Of a stretch of DNA of 6,902 bases, positions 1-4,952 are shown piece after piece. Origin of the DNA: Actinomycetes bacterium (lineage in GTDB: Bacteria > Actinomycetota > Actinomycetes > Actinomycetales > Microbacteriaceae); NCBI GenBank assembly GCA_023451265.1, contig JAEYAG010000184.1, positions 1-6,902 on the forward strand. The letters are read 5' to 3'. The number at the start of each line of letters is the position of its first letter. Within the stretch, counting starts at the first letter, position 1. The translations under genes were made by a program, and so were the position numbers. The notes below the pieces were generated by a model. That model was given only the letters and a program-made list of their open reading frames with translations, was not told the DNA's origin and searched no databases.

Positions 1-958
1 GGTAGGACCCGACGACGACCGCCGCCGCCCACGGCAGCAGGAGGACCGCCCAGCTGACCAGGACGCGGGGCTGGGAGAACCCGATCGCCGCGACGGCCAG
101 TGCGACGCCGAGGGCTGCGGCGGGGAAGGAGGGCCCGCGGCGACCGCCGGCGCGGGGCGCCCACGCGCACACCACGACGGCGACCGCCGCCGGCAGCAGC
201 GCCGTCGCGAGGAACGTCGGATACAGGGTGCCCCAGGTGAGCAGCCCGTACGGCATCGCCGCGAAGGCGGTGCCCAGCGGCAGCGCGATCAGCGCCACAC
301 GTCCCGGCTCGAACCGCCGCAGGAGCACCTGCGACAACCAGACCCCACCGGGTAGCCACACGGCGGCGGCTACCGCGATCCAGCTCGCGTTCACCGCCAC
401 GGGCACCGAGGCACCGGTGACCTGAGCCGTCGCCGCCACAAGCGAATGCCACCCGGCCGGGTAGAACGACCACGCGCGATCACTCTCGATGCGGGTGCGC
501 AGGGTGAGGGACGAGGCGTCGCCCGATTCGAGGATGTGGGCGATCGCCGACAGGTGGAACACGTTGTCGTAGGTCTGGCTGATGCGCTCGGGAGACGGGA
601 CCGCGGCGAAGGCCACGACGGCGATGATCGCTGCCGCCGCCAGCCAGCTCACGAGCAGCCACCACCATCGCACCCGCTCGGGCCTGATCCCCGGGTCCAG
701 GCGCTGTCGGAGCAGCCAGACGACGCCGAGCGCGAGCAGGCCCAGGACGAGGGGCTGCCACGCCGCGAAGGCCATGCCCAGAAGCCCGGACAGCACGCCG
801 GCCACGCCGAGGAGGACCACGCCGAACAGCGAGCTCAGCGCCACGCGGGGGAACAATCCCAGCCGCAGCGGCGCCGTCGCCACCAGTCCGGGCACCAGGA
901 GAACCGCGACGGCGCTGAGGACCGGCACGACGACCGCCGTCCATTCGAGCCCGATCAC
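1..958 (-). CDS. DUF6541-like polytopic membrane protein (3' end cut by window edge)
   Basis: 319 residues are visible from a GTG at 958-956, with no stop before the window edge, so the C-terminus is missing. The frame is open throughout and very hydrophobic. Likely membrane segments lie near residues 8-30, 42-60, 62-84, 98-120, 184-210, 221-240, 243-264, 280-296 and 298-318. Between the fourth and fifth lies a polar stretch, about residues 121-180, holding TYDNVFHL (129-136), GDASS (146-150) and FYPAGWHSL (165-173). I recognise this pattern from the actinobacterial DUF6541 membrane family; membership is from memory. The conserved D and H residues in an early extracytoplasmic loop recall GT-C glycosyltransferases that use polyprenyl-phosphate sugars, but that role is inference. 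The start overlaps the stop of the upstream transferase gene (GTGA), with a GGAGG about 10 nt upstream, so the two should be co-translated. It could instead be a glycan flippase or polymerase component. Confidence 0.85.
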   Translation of the reverse strand, partial: MIGLEWTAVVVPVLSAVAVLLVPGLVATAPLRLGLFPRVALSSLFGVVLLGVAGVLSGLLGMAFAAWQPLVLGLLALGVVWLLRQRLDPGIRPERVRWWWLLVSWLAAAAIIAVVAFAAVPSPERISQTYDNVFHLSAIAHILESGDASSLTLRTRIESDRAWSFYPAGWHSLVAATAQVTGASVPVAVNASWIAVAAAVWLPGGVWLSQVLLRRFEPGRVALIALPLGTAFAAMPYGLLTWGTLYPTFLATALLPAAVAVVVCAWAPRAGGRRGPSFPAAALGVALAVAAIGFSQPRVLVSWAVLLLPWAAAVVVGSY

Positions 959-2772
959 CGCGCGAAGACCTCCGCCCAGCTGCTCGGCCGCGCCAGCGCC
1001 GGCGCGGCGTCCCGGAAGGTCCGCGCGACCCGGGGCCAGCGCCACCACAGCCGGAGGTGGAGGGCGAGACTGCGGCGCAGAGCGGCCCTCGTCTCGCGCC
1101 GGCTGCGCACGTACCGCACGACCGCGCGCCCGTCTGCGGTGTCCACGAGGGCGTCGTCGGCCTGCGCGAAGGTCCACCAGCCGAGCCGGTCGGCCGCAAC
1201 GTGCATCTGCGGCGCTGTCCGTGTCGGTGCCGCGCGCAGCAGATGGCGTGCCACCACCCTCGCCAGCGTCACCGCCTGTGCCCCGCGCCCGATGGGCTCG
1301 GCAACCACCCGTTCGGGTGCCGACAGCCCCGTCACCGGTCGGGCGTCGAGGAACTGCGACCACAGCGCGCGGATCTCCGGCGCCCGCTCCTCGAGCCACT
1401 GCGGGAGGCGATCGGGGCCGGCCAGGACGTCGGCGACCGCGATCGCGCGCAGGCGCACCGCCGAGTACTGCAGCGTGAGGAGGGGCTTCACGTCGCCGAG
1501 GAACGAATGCAGCAGCACGGCGGTGGGGCGCCGTGACCGGGCGTGGAGCAGCTCGGTGATCAGTCTGTTGCGGTGCAGGAAGTACGCCTCCCAAGTGCGG
1601 GTCGGCGCCTTGCCACCCCATCCCATGTGCCACAGCGCGATTCCGGGGGGACTGACGGTGCGCGTCCCGGCCGCCCGCGCACGAAGGGCGAATTCGACGT
1701 CGTCGCCCTTCAGGAACAGCGGCAGCGACAGACCACCCTCACGCAGCACACTCATCGGGACGAGGCACATCCACCAGCCGTTGAAGTCCGATCGCTGGTG
1801 GCGGTGGAAGAAGGGCGCGTCACGGAAGGGCACGCGCGCGAAGTCGTGGTCGTAGGCGCCGGGACGGTCAAGCCGGACCCAGCCGATCGTGGCATCCCAC
1901 TGCTCGCTCTGCGCGTAGAGGACGCTGCGGTCGTCCAGATGCAGCATTCCGCCGCCGACAATCAGCGGCTCGCGGGCAGCCGCCGCGAACCTGATCGCGC
2001 GGAACACCGCCTCCGGCTCCGTGATGGCATCGTCGTCCAGGAGCAGCACGGAATCGCTCTCGTCGCGCTCCAGCGCCTCGAGCATGCCGCGGGAGAAGCC
2101 TCCCGACCCGCCGAGGTTGCGCTGGCGCACCATCGTGAGGCGCTCCCCCAGCGCCTGCGCCGTTGCCGCGAAGCCGGGCTGATCCGAGACGAGGTCGGTC
2201 CCCTGGTCGGTGACGACGACGCGGTCGAGCACCGCGGCGAGGTCGGGGTCGGCGAGGATCTTCAGCTGCGCGAGACAGTCCACCGGGCGGTTGAATGTCG
2301 CCATCGCCACGGTCGCCGTCGTCGATTCCACCCCCGCGGCAGACCACTCGGCCTGCTCGAGGAAGAGGTCGCCCGCGCCCGCCGTGAGATCGAACCAGTA
2401 GGCGCCGCCGTCGTCGAATCCGCTGAGCGGCAGCTCGAATCCGAGTTCGGCGCTGCCCGCGACGGTCGCCTGCTCGACGACGTGCGCGCGGCCGTCCGCA
2501 TCCGACCGCACCACGCTCAGCGTCCCCTCGCCCGCGACGCGGGCGTGCAGCCGGACCGAGGCGATGCCGGTCTCGGCCTGCCAGTACGACGCCGGGAAGG
2601 CGTTGAAATACGAGCCCAGCGAGACCACGCCCCCGGCGCGGACCGTCAGGGAGCGGCGTCCGGTCACGGCCCCCGCCGACGCGTCGCCGTCGAGATACAG
2701 CGCCCGCACGTCATCCGCCCCCGCGGCGGGCATGACGGTGTGGGCGACGACGACCCGTGCCGCTTCGCTCAT
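955..2772 (-). CDS. glfT2: GlfT2-like polymerising galactofuranosyltransferase (GT2 family)
   Basis: This 605-residue protein is close to the 637 residues of mycobacterial GlfT2, which elongates galactan from UDP-galactofuranose at the cytoplasmic membrane face. Three regions are seen in the family order. Residues about 1-150 form a beta-rich N-terminal domain. A GT-A domain follows, with FNRPVD (160-165), DQGTD (189-193), a glycine-rich NLGGSGGFSRG (219-229) and the metal-binding DDD (246-248). Acceptor and catalytic motifs are WW (333-334), GDDVEF (356-361, likely catalytic Asp/Glu) and a metal-ligand-type His in LWHMGWGG (380-387). Residues about 390-605 form a helical C-terminal region. 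The ATG at 2772 overlaps the glf stop as ATGA and has no clear Shine-Dalgarno, so translation probably depends on coupling to glf. The same frame stays open upstream of this ATG, but that part lies inside glf and is not coding. Donor and linkage cannot be fixed from sequence; galactofuranose is the best guess because glf is adjacent. Confidence 0.92.
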   Translation of the reverse strand: MSEAARVVVAHTVMPAAGADDVRALYLDGDASAGAVTGRRSLTVRAGGVVSLGSYFNAFPASYWQAETGIASVRLHARVAGEGTLSVVRSDADGRAHVVEQATVAGSAELGFELPLSGFDDGGAYWFDLTAGAGDLFLEQAEWSAAGVESTTATVAMATFNRPVDCLAQLKILADPDLAAVLDRVVVTDQGTDLVSDQPGFAATAQALGERLTMVRQRNLGGSGGFSRGMLEALERDESDSVLLLDDDAITEPEAVFRAIRFAAAAREPLIVGGGMLHLDDRSVLYAQSEQWDATIGWVRLDRPGAYDHDFARVPFRDAPFFHRHQRSDFNGWWMCLVPMSVLREGGLSLPLFLKGDDVEFALRARAAGTRTVSPPGIALWHMGWGGKAPTRTWEAYFLHRNRLITELLHARSRRPTAVLLHSFLGDVKPLLTLQYSAVRLRAIAVADVLAGPDRLPQWLEERAPEIRALWSQFLDARPVTGLSAPERVVAEPIGRGAQAVTLARVVARHLLRAAPTRTAPQMHVAADRLGWWTFAQADDALVDTADGRAVVRYVRSRRETRAALRRSLALHLRLWWRWPRVARTFRDAAPALARPSSWAEVFAR

Positions 2773-3905
2773 GCCAGGGAGTTGTTCCACATGCTCAGGG
2801 CCGATCCGATCGCCATGTGCATGTCCAGGTACTGGTAGGTGCCCAGCCGCCCACCGAACAGGACGTCGGACTCGCCTCGCTGAAGGTCGCGGTAGGCGAG
2901 AACCCCCGCACGGTCGGCCGGTGTGTTCACGGGGTAGTACGGCTCGTCGGTCCGGGTCGCGAAGCGCGAATACTCGCGCATGATGACGGTCTTGTCGGAG
3001 GGGTACCGGTCGGCGCGCTCCGGGTGGAAGTGCTTGAACTCGTGGATGCGCGTGTACGGGACGTCCGCGTCGGCGTAGTTCATGACGCTCGTGCCCTGGA
3101 AGTCGCCGGTGTCCAGGACCTCCTCCTCGAAGTCCAGGGTGCGCCACTGCAGTTCGCCCGCCGCATAGTCGAAGTAGCGGTCCACCGGTCCGGTGTAGAC
3201 GAGGGGAACCCGGCCCACCGTGTCGCGCTTGTTCAAGGGCTGCGTCTCGTCGAAGAAGTCGGTGCCCAGGCGGACCTCGATGTTCGGGTGGTCGGCCATC
3301 CGCTCCAGCCACGCGGTGTACCCGTCGACCGGGAGCCCTTCCCACGTGTCGCTGAAGTAGCGGTTGTCGTACGCGTAGCGCACGGGGAGCCGGCTGATGA
3401 TCTCCGCGGGGAGGTCCTTCGGGTCCGTCTGCCACTGCTTGGCGGTGTACTCCCTGATGAACGCTTCGTACAGCGGCCGTCCGATGAGGCCGATGGCCCG
3501 CTCCTCGAGGTTCTGCGCGAGCTTGGGGTCGAATTCGGCCGCCTGCTCGGAGATGAGCGCGCGCGCCTGGTCGGGGGTATACGCCGCCTGGAAGAACTGG
3601 TTGATCGTTCCCAGGTTGATCGGGAGGGGGAACACCACACCGCGGTGCGTCGTGTACACGCGGTGCACGTAGGAGGTGAACTCGGTGAACCGGTTCACGT
3701 ACTCCCACACCGTCGCGTTCGAGGTGTGGAACAGGTGGGCGCCGTAGCGGTGCACCTCGATGCCGGTCGTCGGTTCGGCTTCCGAGTACGCGTTACCGCC
3801 GATGTGATGCCGGCGGTCGATGACCGTCACCTTGCGTCCGGCCGCTGCGGCTCTCTCGGCGATCGTGAGACCGAAGAAGCCAGAGCCGACGATCAAGAGA
3901 TCCAT
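2769..3905 (-). CDS. glf: UDP-galactopyranose mutase
   Basis: This flavoenzyme interconverts UDP-galactopyranose and UDP-galactofuranose in the cytoplasm, supplying the donor for galactofuranosyltransferases. The 378 residues match the usual family length. The N-terminus carries the FAD-binding Rossmann motif GSGFFG (7-12), a strand ending VTVID (26-30) and IGGNAY (35-40), followed by RYGAHLFHTSN (53-63). Active-site signatures include PLPINLGTINQFF (93-105), KQW (156-158), RLPVR (172-176), YDNRYFSDTWEGLPVDGY (179-196), YTRIHEFKHF (284-293), EPYYPV (321-326) and YQYLDMH (357-363). W158, R172, R286, Y324, Y359 and D361 appear to match the substrate-binding Trp, Arg, Tyr and Asp residues of characterised bacterial mutases, so the enzyme should be active. 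The ATG at 3905 has GGAAGG four bases upstream. The gene follows the family 2 glycosyltransferase by 64 bp and overlaps the GlfT2-like gene by four bases. The open frame upstream of 3905 is non-coding in this frame. Confidence 0.97.
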   Translation of the reverse strand: MDLLIVGSGFFGLTIAERAAAAGRKVTVIDRRHHIGGNAYSEAEPTTGIEVHRYGAHLFHTSNATVWEYVNRFTEFTSYVHRVYTTHRGVVFPLPINLGTINQFFQAAYTPDQARALISEQAAEFDPKLAQNLEERAIGLIGRPLYEAFIREYTAKQWQTDPKDLPAEIISRLPVRYAYDNRYFSDTWEGLPVDGYTAWLERMADHPNIEVRLGTDFFDETQPLNKRDTVGRVPLVYTGPVDRYFDYAAGELQWRTLDFEEEVLDTGDFQGTSVMNYADADVPYTRIHEFKHFHPERADRYPSDKTVIMREYSRFATRTDEPYYPVNTPADRAGVLAYRDLQRGESDVLFGGRLGTYQYLDMHMAIGSALSMWNNSLA

Positions 3906-3969
3906 GAGGCCTTCCGTTTCTAGAGTGGCCTCCCAGCCTAGACGGTGAGCCGATGAGGCCCCGCGGCGC
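3906..3969 (-). promoter_or_regulatory. glf leader: ribosome binding site and three-arm inverted repeat
   Basis: This is the gap between the upstream glycosyltransferase stop and the glf ATG. On the minus strand it holds GGAAGG (3915-3910), four bases from the ATG. Three complementary 6-mers are present: GGCCTC at 3960-3955, GAGGCC at 3932-3927 and GGCCTC at 3911-3906. The middle arm can pair with either outer arm, with loops of 22 or 15 nt. The last arm overlaps the end of the ribosome binding site and the bases next to the start codon. TAGGCT (3940-3935) could be a weak -10, but no -35 is visible. There is no T-run, so it is not an obvious intrinsic terminator. The regulatory role is inference from the layout; short GC-rich inverted repeats also arise by chance here. 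Confidence 0.4.
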
Positions 3970-4869
3970 TCATCTCCCCCGGCGCTGGCGTCTCCAGGCG
4001 CGCACCGCGGCGGTGACATGCTGGCCAAGCGATCTGCGCTGGTCCAGCTGCCGCCCGACCTCCTCCTGGATGTACCGCGCCAGGTACAGGGGAAGACCGG
4101 GGCCGTGCTGGGCGACATACGCACGCAGCGCCTCGTCGCGCACGAGCTTGTCGTAGTGCTCGTGCTCGCCGGCGAGCGCGTACATGCTGTTGCCCAGTTC
4201 GCCGCCCACGCCCACACGCTGCATCCAGTACGCCAGCGGCTCCCCGTCGATGAATCCGATCGGATGCCGCGCCGCGACGCGCAGGTTGAAGTCCCAGTCC
4301 TCCACCACGTGCAGATCCTCGCGGTACAGGCCGACCTCCTCGTGGGCCACGCGCCGGTAGAGGAACGAGATCGGCACGGCGCGATTGACCTGGAGCAGGT
4401 CCGAGAAGGTGATCTCGTGCAGGTCCGCCCAGAACGGGGCGCGGCCGGTCTCGACGAACACGCCGTCACGCTGCGCCTCGTAGACGATCTCGGTGCGGAC
4501 GATGACCCCGATCTCGCCGGCGTGGTCGTCGAGGTGCGTCATGGCCCGCTCGAGGAACTGCGGATGCCACAGGTCGTCGTCGTCGTGGAGGACGACGAAC
4601 TCCGTGTCCAGGGCCAGGATCCCCGCGTTGGCGGCAGCGGACCGACCGTGCGCGGCGGAATGGTGGATCGCTTCGACACGCCCGCGGGCGTCCTCGGGCA
4701 GCTCGGCGAGAGCACGCTCGACGTCGGCCGGGTCACCGCCGTCGTTGACGATTCGTACGACCCATTGCCGGGAGGTCTGCGCGAGGATGTCACGCAGCGC
4801 CCGCCTCAGGAACGACGGCCGGTTCTTGGTGCGCACGACGATCCCGGCGCGCTCCTGCGAAACGAACAC
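3970..4869 (-). CDS. Family 2 (GT-A) glycosyltransferase, specificity unknown
   Basis: This is an inverting nucleotide-sugar-dependent transferase, 299 residues from the GTG at 4869. It opens with GIVVRTKNRP (9-18) and RALRDILAQT (23-32), then RIVNDGG (39-45), the GT-A first strand and donor-binding region. Next come HGRSAAANAG (74-83) and the metal-binding VLHDDDDLWHP (93-103). VEDWDFNLR (189-197) is the typical ED-type acceptor and catalytic motif. No membrane segment or signal peptide is visible; the C-terminus is a basic tail (RAWRRQRRGR) that may touch membrane phospholipid. I chose GTG 4869 because AAGGGAAGG (4884-4876) lies six bases upstream and the family homology begins within ten residues. 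An in-frame ATG at 4923 would add 18 low-complexity residues and has no ribosome binding site. Being first in the operon with glf and the GlfT2-like gene, it may add the first galactofuranose or a linker sugar, but the sequence does not show the sugar. Confidence 0.9.
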   Translation of the reverse strand: MFVSQERAGIVVRTKNRPSFLRRALRDILAQTSRQWVVRIVNDGGDPADVERALAELPEDARGRVEAIHHSAAHGRSAAANAGILALDTEFVVLHDDDDLWHPQFLERAMTHLDDHAGEIGVIVRTEIVYEAQRDGVFVETGRAPFWADLHEITFSDLLQVNRAVPISFLYRRVAHEEVGLYREDLHVVEDWDFNLRVAARHPIGFIDGEPLAYWMQRVGVGGELGNSMYALAGEHEHYDKLVRDEALRAYVAQHGPGLPLYLARYIQEEVGRQLDQRRSLGQHVTAAVRAWRRQRRGR

Positions 4870-4875
4870 ATCCGC

Positions 4876-4884
4876 CCTTCCCTT
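4876..4884 (-). promoter_or_regulatory. Ribosome binding site deciding the GTG 4869 start
   Basis: On the minus strand this reads AAGGGAAGG, six bases before GTG at 4869-4867. No comparable purine-rich site precedes the in-frame ATG at 4923, so the downstream GTG is the better start. Confidence 0.6.
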
Positions 4885-4940
4885 GCCTGCAGTGGACACC
4901 GCGAGGCTATCAGCCGGCGGCATCGCGCCAGCCGTTTACG

Positions 4941-4946
4941 TATACT
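4941..4946 (+). promoter_or_regulatory. -10 element TATACT of a predicted leaderless promoter
   Basis: The hexamer differs from TATAAT at one position. Six bases (4947-4952) separate it from GTG 4953, so the expected transcription start coincides with the start codon. No Shine-Dalgarno precedes this GTG, in line with a leaderless mRNA, which is common in actinobacteria. Confidence 0.55.
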
Positions 4947-4952
4947 CGTCGC

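Larger units (their letters stand above)
4870..4952. promoter_or_regulatory. Divergent promoter region between the operon and the CgeB-like gene
   Basis: This 83-bp stretch separates the two divergent starts. On the plus strand TATACT at 4941-4946 is a near-consensus -10. It ends six bases before GTG 4953, which places the expected transcription start on the first base of the start codon. No TTGACA-like -35 is seen about 17 bp upstream, which is common in actinobacterial promoters. The hexamer lies in the palindrome GTATAC (4940-4945), so the minus strand reads TATACG there. A transcript from that site would start near 4933 and carry a leader of about 60 nt to GTG 4869. A second minus-strand candidate is TAGCCT at 4909-4904. 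All are predictions from motif and spacing only. Confidence 0.5.

Noticed and set aside
228..425. Small 65-residue plus-strand open frame
   Set aside because: It lies antisense to the DUF6541-like gene, has no ribosome binding site or motif, and is the length expected by chance.
446..2838. Long plus-strand open frames (446-1855 and 1543-2838) opposite the glfT2-like and membrane protein genes
   Set aside because: Their translations are Arg/Ala/Pro/His-rich with no recognisable motif. Long antisense frames are expected at this GC content, and the minus strand encodes clear families.
2773..3708. Extension of the GlfT2-like frame upstream to 3708, giving a 917-residue product
   Set aside because: The added part lies inside glf in another frame and is Arg/Pro-rich. 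The ATG at 2772 overlaps the glf stop and begins the family-like sequence.
2757..3923. A 388-residue plus-strand open frame opposite glf
   Set aside because: It is a Val/Arg/Gly-rich shadow of glf without motifs.
3927..3960. Inverted repeat considered as an intrinsic terminator after the first operon gene
   Set aside because: The stem is only 6 bp with a 22-nt loop and no T-run follows, so termination is unlikely.
3906..4469. Extension of the glf frame upstream to 4469
   Set aside because: It overlaps the family 2 glycosyltransferase in another frame with low-complexity Ser/Arg/Thr-rich sequence. The flavin-binding motif begins right after the ATG at 3905.
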